Assembly (NCBI RefSeq): GCF_950023065.1
Contig: NC_088680.1
Location: 11,706,559-11,770,558, forward strand
Direction: 5' to 3'
Length of the DNA stretch: 64,000 bases
Origin: Planococcus citri
Lineage: Eukaryota > Arthropoda > Insecta > Hemiptera > Pseudococcidae
The notes below the pieces were generated by a model. It worked only from the letters and a program-made list of their open reading frames with translations. It had not been told where the DNA came from and ran no database searches. Shown in pieces: positions 20,501 to 26,776 of the stretch. Numbering within the stretch: position 1 is the stretch's first letter; each line of letters starts with the position of its first letter. The position numbers and the translations under genes were made by a program.

Positions 20501-21344
20501 TTTCTGAATTTGTTTGATCCGTGGTGATTATTTTTTTAGGTGCCAACATCGAGGTGTTTTCCGTACGGTCAAGTAGATCAGTTTCATCGAATACTGTATT
20601 ACGTAAAATTTCGGACTTCTCCAACTCATTAGCAATAACATTTTTAATGTTGTTTAGCTTGTGTCGGGCAGCATCTTCCGTTTCATCTAGTGTTGGGGAA
20701 GGCGGTATTTCCTCTGGCATTTTGATTTTACGGTTATCCAACGGGGGAGATGTAGCACTTTTCGGGTGGCTGTCTAACACAATGTTTACAAACGTTTCGA
20801 TGAATCTTTCTTTCATTGCATTATTTGGTAAATAGTGGCCAGCATTATTTGCATAAAATTTCTTAAAATCAGGTACTACATTATGATGGCGGTCTTCCTT
20901 TATTACATACTGAGACTTAATTTTAGGATGAGGTTTTAAACAAGTGAATATCAGCGATGGTTCAATCACTAAACGGAGGTTGTGTTTTTTTGATAAAGCA
21001 TAGAAGATTCTTTGAAAAGCATACCATCGAGTGACTGGAACATGGTTACGTTGATCTTTCGTAGGTAATACTAGCGGGAAGGCTAATATTATGTCCTCGA
21101 ATCCTTTTTCAATCAATTCTAAGATAATTGCATCAGCATATTTAATGAATTGTTGGTAGTCAACGTAGTTACTGTTGAGTTCTTTTTGACCGAAAGATAT
21201 AACGGCGTGATAACGGTGTTTGAATCGTGTTTTACGCAATGCTTGAAGTAAGCTATATGCAGATACATTATCAATTAGACATAATCGGTCAGTTTCACAG
21301 TTTGCTATGTCGAACAGATAAGAGGCCAAAGTGTCACCTATCAT
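14508..21344 (-). CDS. pol: Pol polyprotein: SGNH, helicase, protease, RT, RNase H, integrase, second RNase H
   Basis: 2278 residues from the first ATG. The frame is -1 relative to Gag and stays open upstream of that ATG into the Gag 3' end, so the product is probably made as Gag-Pol by frameshifting at 21464-21470. This also supplies the residues missing before block I of the SGNH domain. Domains: SGNH-like 1-195; linker; SF1 helicase 438-690; aspartic protease 785-890 (D800-T-G); RT about 1030-1215 (YVDD 1174-1177); RNase H 1326-1440; integrase zinc finger 1548-1600 and core 1612-1770; RNase HI 1836-1985; GPY/F module 2028-2095; basic tail to 2278. The protein is about twice the usual Gypsy Pol length. 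I see no internal stop or frameshift. Confidence 0.96.
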   Translation of the reverse strand: MIGDTLASYLFDIANCETDRLCLIDNVSAYSLLQALRKTRFKHRYHAVISFGQKELNSNYVDYQQFIKYADAIILELIEKGFEDIILAFPLVLPTKDQRNHVPVTRWYAFQRIFYALSKKHNLRLVIEPSLIFTCLKPHPKIKSQYVIKEDRHHNVVPDFKKFYANNAGHYLPNNAMKERFIETFVNIVLDSHPKSATSPPLDNRKIKMPEEIPPSPTLDETEDAARHKLNNIKNVIANELEKSEILRNTVFDETDLLDRTENTSMLAPKKIITTDQTNSEKSVSPNDTHLDSIVIDFRPPKIEAISREEIAYNAAKEQLAIWYHTYMSIHHRTKAIHTKLLNTSEDDIEKILDYNNNEIGIYDVPSGIFTHLPNDAVPDHKYAHDGNKLIQTSEVEDASNLSSDMLIVTKDTKILSDLDLYLQCKNISFDDFVMPSTKMVQGVAGCGKTTYLLKHVNTDGTDLVLFPTKEGCKDFRTRLCKLRNLDIENQDVVKNYRTIDSYLMHSSDQQYKRLIIDEAMLVHFGEIILAIAKSKVKEVILIGDGHQIQYINRSPLRDTLYQNVHQQLIDKIEYLTVSHRCTLTTCAVLSDMYDRGMTTTSKVHSEMSLHDFVNLDQLPRVAGAQYLVYTQQEKAALEKEKFCVNTIHEFQGKQNDHIIVVRLQKEHLSIYDSLPHAIVALNRHTTKFDYYTVNKKDLLSSFVYRAYQLFLRDYLSAREYPGANGLEKVINQMEDYTTCTINQIFTNSPYYEPDLIKNSTLSNDETPSVVSQLIQRRMMPQTCVVNLQIGETDFPTQLDTGAVLNVISEETALRLIREHSSELDFLELHEPVQCMMANKQVVTTSEYIIVPKMKFGKHHLKIPFYIIKECNQVCLIGSQTMIQLGIVAKMRDQIAECQPTPEHDIESIPILQFHEYADKLAINNITIGSQYVDEMYAILNRADTARRFYSLPDGVKDTGPETFIKKLKADLDEAVSEQRLTQQQADYAYNILSPYKDIFSKFPGRYKGKKSKLVFNTPQNKIVYRSGKYNPSKKMMEAIKKEIQIMLATNVIEPSNSKFINPIVINIKKNGDMRICLNPVDLNPILEEDYNEAGLLDRILTEYPEAKFFSSLDFVAGFWQIVLEESFRKYCAFQIDGRVYQFIRLPYGLKISSAYFVKLINHVIPDKDGLTKYVDDILLRCKTFEEMLSLLEDTFKKLRANGLKLNATKSTFFRKQIDHLGFDLEAGIIKKQSKKIAKFMEYIEKHTNKKTGKFELKNATEVLELIGLTGLYRRFIPCYQQILRNLYKLTEKGVTFHWGKEQEEAFELLKEKYTENFALKSPRNGIDLWLDTYTSPDAMNAVLYQTFEGQDEIVMFSSFSFKEHQKSYTLIEREMYNLAKTIKKLQLWLHGRTIHVRSDLKSIVSQFEVIAEVHRKAAIWITQLNCYNLIYDLRKKHKRWFGIQAPELTLNSINVINFVTQVDTHQEKIVDKLLSSLDKIDVMQKRDPNCMKITRKLRTPGSELTKRERLAKEQLAKRYEIHEINGREFLMFRYKDDSIVPVLPDELFADTMMYIHDIFGHVGANKLTQIFRRFYYSSNSKHYARYLTSACLACKSNKSYGIKKPVEFSFVEAHCLADVLSVDILGPIANSSNEPKYLLVAKDIFSGKIWLQLMLDIKQETVADCMLTIINNIKDLGYKIRKINTDNAVQFRNSLWNQTLTKQKITVGNSTPYNPQSNPVERSMRMIGERLRLKINFDCRGAYSHEGWHHYTKEVEDEINNCPNEVGILPNDLWEINEFVLNLPIERVPINAHYELKELRKTARNKQVPSITIEELKSTKLDMLNDVYTASDGHVWVWVDGACANNGDEDAIAGIGICWHPEGSKNISERINHPNYTNTNNLAEIMALKIAMETMITHGVTKLMIFTDSQYVTLAINSEYDRWVENKWKNNSGKPVHHKEIFEEVIKLKQQFDEFHLCHTYARKTDYGNFTADQLARKAVYTEEVDTARIDLMSYHQALIHLNKEKRAIKHQNDEQKFNEKRGDLRLHKPGELVMITNHRQSSADKLASAKLYVKQNGPYAIVKRAGRNCDEIQNLKEKKDRTLISVRQIVTYLTLHQLEAFRKEPKLRSKFDKRSLHQKILAFWKHKDLLENFVNEEYDKKVANKKRRKQSEYDKIRRKLKTSLSTNEQKDFETTLEKTIPDVKERESVKREAEQRYNLRKRNSAINYDEDNAIIRINPRLTKKKLTMNSIILEILSETQRETFTKSFETEWNYVPTHTEWAIRHYRRFRGKETAV
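15060..15263 (-). other. Pol domain: integrase C-terminal GPY/F module
   Basis: Residues 2028-2095. HKPGELVMI followed by GPYAIVKRAG is the standard GPY/F pattern that ends Gypsy integrases. Here it is separated from the integrase core by a complete RNase HI domain. A ~180-residue, very basic tail follows with no recognised fold (no chromodomain seen). Confidence 0.8.
15390..15839 (-). other. Pol domain: second, intact RNase HI
   Basis: Residues 1836-1985. All four acidic residues of RNase HI are visible: D1841 in WVDGAC, E1885 in NNLAEI, D1909 in IFTDSQY and D1974 in FTADQLARKA. The basic handle (WVENKWK...GKPVHHKE) typical of cellular RNase HI is present. It resembles cellular RNase HI more than the Gypsy type, so acquisition from a cellular source is inferred. 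A diverged copy of the same region lies at 31010-31250. Confidence 0.88.
16035..16703 (-). other. Pol domain: integrase zinc finger and catalytic core
   Basis: Residues about 1548-1770. The HHCC finger uses H1557, H1562, C1592 and C1595. The DDE triad is D1624 (SVDILGPI), D1687 (NTDNAVQF) and E1722 (NPVERSMR), with the last two 35 residues apart. It inserts the cDNA into the host genome; the 4-bp target duplication fits this family. Confidence 0.92.
17025..17369 (-). other. Pol domain: first RNase H, Gypsy type, apparently degenerate
   Basis: Residues about 1326-1440 follow RT. D1332 (LWLDTYTS), E1373/E1375 (IEREMYNLA) and D1400 (HVRSDLKS) are present. The usual C-terminal stretch with the fourth Asp (ADALSR-type) is not found; the chain runs on as a Lys/Arg-rich segment. 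It may act only as a connection domain. Confidence 0.75.
17700..18257 (-). other. Pol domain: reverse transcriptase
   Basis: Residues about 1030-1215. Recognisable blocks: MRICLNPVDLN, SSLDFVAGFWQI (D1114), FIRLPYGLKISSAYF and KYVDDILL (D1176, D1177), then the thumb with FFRKQIDHLGF. It is a Ty3/Gypsy-type RT with all catalytic Asp residues. Confidence 0.95.
18675..18992 (-). other. Pol domain: retropepsin-like aspartic protease
   Basis: Residues 785-890. The active-site loop is QLDTGAVLNVIS (D800) and the closing strand is CLIGSQTMIQLGI. One active site per chain, so it should work as a dimer to process Gag-Pol. It sits after the helicase, so the SGNH and helicase domains would be released from the N-terminal side. 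Confidence 0.9.
19275..20033 (-). other. Pol domain: superfamily 1 helicase of (+)RNA-virus type
   Basis: Residues 438-690 show the SF1 motif series in order: Walker A GVAGCGKT (443-450), Walker B LIIDEAM (515-521), motif III LIGDGHQI (542-549), motif IV SHRC (579-582), motif V TIHEFQGKQNDHIIVV (647-662) and motif VI HAIVALNRHT (677-686). The DEA, GD-x-Q, QGK and ALxRHT signatures match the alphavirus-like viral helicase 1 family better than PIF1 or UvrD. All ATPase residues are intact. It could unwind RNA or RNA/DNA during replication; that is inference. Confidence 0.88.
20760..21344 (-). other. Pol domain: N-terminal SGNH-like domain
   Basis: Residues 1-195. Block I is MIGDTLAS, with Thr in place of Ser, and the block III equivalent is SFGQKEL. 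Later strands (IILAFPLVLP, RWYAFQRIF) parallel IIPQY and YNQWL in the accessory proteins. Its place directly after the Gag frameshift and its likeness to the accessory C-terminal domains suggest a shared origin. Confidence 0.7.
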
Positions 21345-21391
21345 TTGGTATTCGGTAATCGGGAACTTTGACCTATATACGTCGACGGAGT

Positions 21392-24211
21392 TTAAATATT
21401 CAACAACTGTTCTGCCTCCTCCTCGTCTTCGTCTGGAGGTATTGAAATCTCTAGACCATCCTCGTTTTTTGAATCCTCATCTTGTTGTTGCGTGAAATCC
21501 ACTAGGATGTTGTTCAATGCTCCTGCATATAATGCTTGTAATTGTTCTTGAGTTAAAGAATTCAAAAGTGGTTGTTGTTTCTGATAATTTCCACGTTGGC
21601 CAGATGAAGTGCCTGCCCCAGCGTTCGTATCCTGTGTTGAAGTTCCATTGTTTTGTTTTCCTTTCCCACTATTTTCTAGACTCTGGTTTAAATTCCTACC
21701 TCTCGGGTTGTTGCGACCATTATTTTGGTACCGGCAAGCTGGGGTAGATTGAAAAGGTGCAGCGTTGGGCCTCGGGGTACTATTCATCGGTACAGAGCGT
21801 TTCGTGAGCTCCTTAATTCGTGCACCTAAATTCTGGATGTTTTTAGTTACGCCCAAATCAAAATGATGTTTCATATCGTCGTCTATTTTCAATTGAATAG
21901 TAGAAATTATAGTACAATCGGGAAATTCTGCATCACATAATGTTTTGAACCATTTTTGTAGTTCAAAAGCCCATTTAATCGAATTTACTTTCGTAAGTTG
22001 TGTCATGATGAAGTACATCTTGGCATTCTCTTGTTGAGTAGTATTCCATAATGTTTGAATGAATGATGTTCTTAAATTGTAATAAGTCTTTATCTCGCCG
22101 TTAAGGCCCATTAAGCTTTCCTTCCAATTTTTTCCTGCATCGCTTAGTACTAATGCCTTGAAAAATTCAACATATTGAGCTTCGGAAGCTCCTTTAGTAG
22201 ACATGGCTCCTTCGAACTCATAAATAAATTGCATGACATGATAAAGATTTGAATTAATATGTTTGATGCCTTGATCAGAAAGTTGTTTTGTCTTGATGTA
22301 ATTATTGGGTTCTTTGGAAAAATATAAGTCATATCTAAGTATCCGTTGTCTACGTGGTACATTGATGGGTATATATTGGTGTCGATTTCCTAATTGGAAA
22401 GGTACCACAATTTCATTTCCTTTCTCGTCACGAGGGGGAAAATCCTCTAGTTGATCGTCAACGGCATTAGTTGGATCACATGTTAACATGGTTTGTCCGG
22501 TTATCATCCCCGTCATGTTGGTGTTCATAGCAGTATAATTTGGTGGTGGATATTGCGTAAAGTTTGGCTGAGGATGATCCGAAGTTTGGTTTACGGAATG
22601 AGAATTAGATTGTGGTCCATTGGTAGAACCTACATTGAATTGGACGTGTGGGGTTGCTTGCCCCATTTGTTGGTTATTAGTCGGTTGTTGTACATGGTGT
22701 GATTGTACATTCCTTTGATCTGACATCTGTTGATTAAAATGTTGGGCTTCACAAAATTTCTCATACATCGGGTTGACTTTTTCATCCAATTTTTCGAGTG
22801 CAGTCCATGTTTCTCCGACACAGTCTTTCAACTTTGTGACTCCTTCTACCCCTTGTATACATGTATTCATGCAAGTAAACAGGGCATCTCTGATTTGGAT
22901 TTGTTTTTGATGGAACGATAGAAACTGTTCCCGAATGTGTCGACACTCAGTAGCCATAGAGGCTTGCATGTTTTTGTAACATTTATCCATTTGAGCTGGT
23001 TGGTTCACTACATAGTCATTCATGTCATCACGAGATTTTGTTAATTGGATTTCAAGGTTTTTTATGCGATTTTGAAGATCAGTTATCGCTTCACGGCGTG
23101 CAGTTTCGTTTTCGATTGCCCATTTAATATGGTCTTTATGCGCAACTGCTTCGGGATCTTCCGGAATTGCATTTTCCGCGTCCTTAACGAATTCTTTTTC
23201 ATGATTGATAGGCGCAAAATCGTATATACGTACGTGACGTTGGCTCTGAGTAGCCACTGATAAAATTTGGTGTACGTTTACTTGCTTCGTAATCTCACTC
23301 CCTATCATGTTACCAACATTCGGGTCATCGTCTATTTGCAGGTTAAATGAAGATTCGTCTACGTTTTCTTGCTCATTGATCTGAGGCATGGTACGTATAG
23401 GTGAAACATTAGGACCTCCAAAAAGGCCTGACATTCTTTGAGTGGAAGTAGCTACCGATTGTTGCAAATCATTTTGCAGGTTGTTCATAATTTGTTCATT
23501 ACGACCTACTTGATTAGTTGGATAGATAAGCTGATGGCCTTGGGGAGTAGTTTTCGGTAGTTTTTTCGTACGTAAATTTGTAGCGATATTTTTTAGATGT
23601 CTCATTTGGGGACTTTCCATAGTATTAATTGCTGCAAGTTTGGCCATTTGTCGAGCATAAGCCCTTGTGCTTTGATGAAAACGTGGTTCCACAGGACCGG
23701 TGTTCTTACCTTTGTGGGTTGTAGCAGTTGGATTCGGTTGCCCAGCAGTGTTTTGCTGCAAATTGCCATTATTCGGAATACCATTTTGGTTTACGACAGG
23801 TTGTTGACTAAGTAACAAGGGGTTCGTTTGAATCATTGTCGTAAAGAAATCCGAAGGAGGATTGTTCTGATTTGCTTGCGATATTGCTTGGACATTCAAT
23901 GATCTATTCAGATCTTGTTGAGGTGGGTTAGAATCCACCAAGTTTCCTTGTACCGGAACAGTATGATTCAAATTTGGATTTTGTCCATTTTGAACTGGTG
24001 GGGTTGTGCCCCAAATCGAAGGGATCGGGTGAAATAAATGATAATTGTTCGACGGTGCATTTGCCTGAGGTGCAGTCGGGACTGGATTCGGAACGAGCAT
24101 TTGTCCTGTTGAAGCAGGAGTAGTACCAGTTTGATTCACAAAAGGAGTACTTTGAAAGATACTCGCTTGCCCGTTGGTAGGTCCACCTTGTTGAGTAGGA
24201 TGAGGATTCAT
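21392..24211 (-). CDS. gag: Gag structural protein
   Basis: 939 residues, the first ORF after the leader. Residues 1-340 are Gln/Asn/Pro/Thr-rich and low in complexity, probably disordered. Residues about 345-400 form a coiled coil. A second Gln/Asn-rich stretch follows. Residues about 620-805 resemble a capsid domain of the retrotransposon Gag type: helices with Trp/Phe landmarks such as AGKNWKESLMGL and SFIQTLWNTT. The C-terminal region has Arg/Asn/Gly-rich RNA-binding-like sequence (NNGRNNPRGRN) but no CCHC zinc knuckle, which is unusual. The acidic last 30 residues overlap the Pol frame. The ATG at 24211 is the first in-frame start after the ~1-kb leader. Confidence 0.92.
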   Translation of the reverse strand: MNPHPTQQGGPTNGQASIFQSTPFVNQTGTTPASTGQMLVPNPVPTAPQANAPSNNYHLFHPIPSIWGTTPPVQNGQNPNLNHTVPVQGNLVDSNPPQQDLNRSLNVQAISQANQNNPPSDFFTTMIQTNPLLLSQQPVVNQNGIPNNGNLQQNTAGQPNPTATTHKGKNTGPVEPRFHQSTRAYARQMAKLAAINTMESPQMRHLKNIATNLRTKKLPKTTPQGHQLIYPTNQVGRNEQIMNNLQNDLQQSVATSTQRMSGLFGGPNVSPIRTMPQINEQENVDESSFNLQIDDDPNVGNMIGSEITKQVNVHQILSVATQSQRHVRIYDFAPINHEKEFVKDAENAIPEDPEAVAHKDHIKWAIENETARREAITDLQNRIKNLEIQLTKSRDDMNDYVVNQPAQMDKCYKNMQASMATECRHIREQFLSFHQKQIQIRDALFTCMNTCIQGVEGVTKLKDCVGETWTALEKLDEKVNPMYEKFCEAQHFNQQMSDQRNVQSHHVQQPTNNQQMGQATPHVQFNVGSTNGPQSNSHSVNQTSDHPQPNFTQYPPPNYTAMNTNMTGMITGQTMLTCDPTNAVDDQLEDFPPRDEKGNEIVVPFQLGNRHQYIPINVPRRQRILRYDLYFSKEPNNYIKTKQLSDQGIKHINSNLYHVMQFIYEFEGAMSTKGASEAQYVEFFKALVLSDAGKNWKESLMGLNGEIKTYYNLRTSFIQTLWNTTQQENAKMYFIMTQLTKVNSIKWAFELQKWFKTLCDAEFPDCTIISTIQLKIDDDMKHHFDLGVTKNIQNLGARIKELTKRSVPMNSTPRPNAAPFQSTPACRYQNNGRNNPRGRNLNQSLENSGKGKQNNGTSTQDTNAGAGTSSGQRGNYQKQQPLLNSLTQEQLQALYAGALNNILVDFTQQQDEDSKNEDGLEISIPPDEDEEEAEQLLNI
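21464..21470 (-). promoter_or_regulatory. -1 ribosomal frameshift site A AAA AAC
   Basis: The coding-strand heptamer AAAAAAC lies 24 codons before the Gag stop. In the Gag frame it reads TC-A AAA AAC, the exact X XXY YYZ phase for -1 slippage. The Pol frame is -1 to Gag, has a stop a few codons upstream of the heptamer and none between it and the Pol ATG. No strong stem at 5-9 nt is obvious; a short GC stem (CCTCC/GGAGG) starts about 24 nt downstream. Confidence 0.88.
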
Positions 24212-25204
24212 ATTTTCAAAAATAGAATCTAACGAGACACTGCAATTGACTAACGTTGATGTCTTCCGATAAGCAGGATTCCAAGTTTATTGCGTAAAAT
24301 TTACGTTTGGCTAACGCCTGTTTTACGATAAACTAGATGATGGAATTATTACGAAATAACACGTTTGGCTAACGTCTGTATTTACGTAATAAATTAATTG
24401 TTTGAATAATTAAAATTATTCGCACAGGAACGAGAGAATATTTTGAAATATTCACTTGATGAAAATTGCTTAAGCAACGCTTGATGATAACAGAAATGGA
24501 ACACCTTCTCATAGCAGAGAAAATAAACATATGAACTCCGTCTCGTTGCTTAGTTCGCTAGCTAGTACCTTCGATGAAAAATAGGTATAGTGGGAGTAGA
24601 TAACCTTCCCTTCCTCTTTGCACTTCGAAATAATGTGCTCAGATGGTCTAGCCTCGTAATAATACGTCGTACATATCCGTTCGATAGATTTTACATTGTA
24701 CAGTGTATTTTATTTTCAGCCAAAAACCTGCTCCAATACTCTTATTGTTTGAGAGTGTTATCTGAACAAGTTTCATAACGAATTGGCTGTTTTACGTGAT
24801 ATATCGCTGACGAGTAGGTATTACCTACCTCACGTTGCTGATTACACATGAAATAAATAGGTAACATTTCAACACGTTTTGAACATGCAACGTGTATCAT
24901 ATTACGCGAATGGCCTTCAATAATCCATCTGAATTGAATTGCGAAATTACCTCTGCAGTAGGTTCTTACGAAATCTTTTCTTCTGGAATATCTTCGGATA
25001 ATTCCTTAAATTTAATCTTCTTATAACTATTTCTTCTTATAAATAAACACGAGCACGTACATTGAATAAAAATGTGTCCCATGCAAAAATAGGTATGAGC
25101 AGATGAGTAGGTAGGCGCTTCTGCCTGAAGTTGATATTTTCAGGAGTGTTGAAATTACGAAATATTCACTGGAATTATTCTGGAACAGTGTTTCAACACT
25201 TCGC
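24212..25204. other. Leader between 5' LTR/PBS and Gag
   Basis: About 1 kb without a credible ORF. It holds direct repeats of a phrase around GTTTGGCTAACG (near 24303 and 24365, with a weaker one near 24250), a one-mismatch copy of the 12-bp element motif at 24319 and another variant at 24788. A packaging signal would be expected here. Confidence 0.6.
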
Positions 25205-25222
25205 GCCCACCCGGGGGCGCCA
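25205..25222 (-). promoter_or_regulatory. Primer-binding site, begins TGGCGCC
   Basis: Two nt inside the 5' LTR the coding strand reads TGGCGCCCCCGGGTGGGC, complementary to a tRNA 3' end finishing GGCGCCA. Further in, the T-loop-like word TTCG can also be paired. The first 8 nt match PBSs for insect tRNA-Lys but the next bases do not, so the primer is undetermined. Confidence 0.75.
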
Positions 25223-25224
25223 AA

Positions 25225-26065
25225 TGTGGAGATATATTCTGCACATTACGATGATGCTGTTAAGCACATCTCCATGAATAGGTCTCACATATGCTAGCTA
25301 CCTACTTGAGGTCTAGCAGTACCTAGCTTCTGAGAGCTTCATAGGTACCTGGCGACTTACCGCCTCGTTACCTATTTTTCGGACACTGAGTGTAATTACG
25401 AATACCACACAGACATTTACCTTCTATTTATCTTACGAAATAATAACACATCTTCAGTTGTAATTCAATGTATTGTATTCAAGTACATAATTACAACTTA
25501 CTCAAGCTATATTATTTATACTGGCCTGTACAGTATTACGGAAAAGGAGAGATGGCATTTTATGCCTTAGAAAGTGCAAAGCACATCACCACAGGGAATG
25601 GGGAACAGTACACGGATGTGGGAAGGTCCATATATGTTACTCATTTAGATGAGATTTACAATAAGGATCCTCGGATGTTTTACGTAATAACTCCTGGACC
25701 CGAGTGCATCTGAACGACTCTATCAACGTAACTGGAACACAGAACATATTCGAAATAGATCACTTGCTTCACCAGTTCATATTTCGTATATGACTGGACT
25801 TGTGCTACTAATTTAGTCCATTAGATTTACGCAAATAGCATGGTATAGGTGGTCCTATACCATCTCCGGAACATTGATATCCGATGTTTTATCATCGGGA
25901 GTCGCCAAATGACTGGTTTCTCTAGCGTATGTTCTCTCGTTACGAAGTATAGAGTGAACTAATCCGCTAGGTGTCGTATTACGAAACTATTTTTAATGTT
26001 GGCTAGAGGCAGAACGAATTTCTCTCGCTTACGCGACCGAAAATGCATCACAATCTGTCTCTACA
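25225..26065 (-). repeat. 5' LTR of the giant element
   Basis: The 841-bp direct partner of 2320-3160 with one base difference (25766). It drives transcription leftwards into Gag if the TATA-like GTATAAATA (25521-25513, coding strand) is used. The hairpin of the 3' LTR recurs at 25840-25863 and the 12-bp motif at 25676. Directly right of it is ATAT, the second copy of the target duplication. Confidence 0.95.
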
Positions 26066-26069
26066 ATAT

Positions 26070-26776
26070 GTAGCGTAAATAGAGAATTGTGGTAGATTTA
26101 AGTTGGTATCACTGTACAACATGGCTGTTACGATTAAACTCTAGCAACGTGATTATGTGCTCACTTATGTGCGGACAAAGATTACACTCTCAAAACCCAA
26201 ATTTTTGAAAGCTTTTGCTCTTGCTTTGCTGGGGCCAATTTTATCCCTAAACTGCAAAAAATCCCAGTCGGAAAATTCTCAGCCAACATCTCACTTCCCC
26301 ACTCCACAACCTCCCTCTCCCCCCCAAAAAAATACAGTTCAGTTTTTTTTCTTGACTGGTCAACTTATTTTTGCAAAAGCGAATTAGAAAAAAACAATTG
26401 TACATAGTAACTCGCATTTATGTATCCGAACCTGACAATGAGAAAAAACAGCAGGAGATATGTAGAATGAGGAGGGCGGGGGGTACAATTTTAAGGACCC
26501 CAATATTGATCATGCTTGCTTGGTACTTTTTGTTGTGCATATTCTTGATAGTTTCGTAAAATACTTTATTAAACTGTTCAACATTAATTTCATGTTTATT
26601 CTTTCAGATACCTATTTCCAATTGTGCAGTCCAGTGTTGGAAAAATATGAAAACTCTTCAAATTGGTGAGTAATTTGAAATTCATGTACTTATGTATTTC
26701 AATGTGTAAGGAATTCAATAAGCTATGTAGTTCGTTATCCAGTCTCTTGTACAATTGAATATCGAACTTGAAAGTG
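26070..26776. other. Flank with one GCTTTTGC-type dispersed repeat
   Basis: No gene seen. Around 26208-26240 lies one copy of a dispersed repeat (GAAAGCTTTTGCTCTTGCTT...) that recurs near 30375, 30465, 30630, 30755, 39765 and 39950. A C-rich run is at about 26300-26325. Confidence 0.5.

Larger units (their letters stand above)
2320..26065 (-). mobile_element. Giant 23.7-kb Ty3/Gypsy-type LTR retrotransposon with accessory genes
   Basis: Two direct 841-bp LTRs (2320-3160 and 25225-26065), both TG...CA, bound the element. The flanks carry a 4-bp target duplication ATAT at 2316-2319 and 26066-26069. All large ORFs are on the minus strand, so the right LTR is the 5' LTR. Order: PBS, leader, Gag, frameshift site, Pol, five RING/SGNH accessory ORFs, 3' LTR. 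The protease-RT-RNase H-integrase order defines a Ty3/Gypsy (Metaviridae) element. Typical members are 5-10 kb; this one is larger because of a 6.8-kb pol and an 11-kb accessory module. No frame is visibly broken and the LTRs differ by one base, so it may be autonomous and recently active. No envelope-like ORF with signal peptide and membrane anchor is visible. Confidence 0.96.

Noticed and set aside
21380..21400. TTTAAAC at the Gag stop as an alternative frameshift heptamer
   Set aside because: In the Gag frame it is not in X XXY YYZ phase. The AAAAAAC at 21464 is, so that one is preferred.
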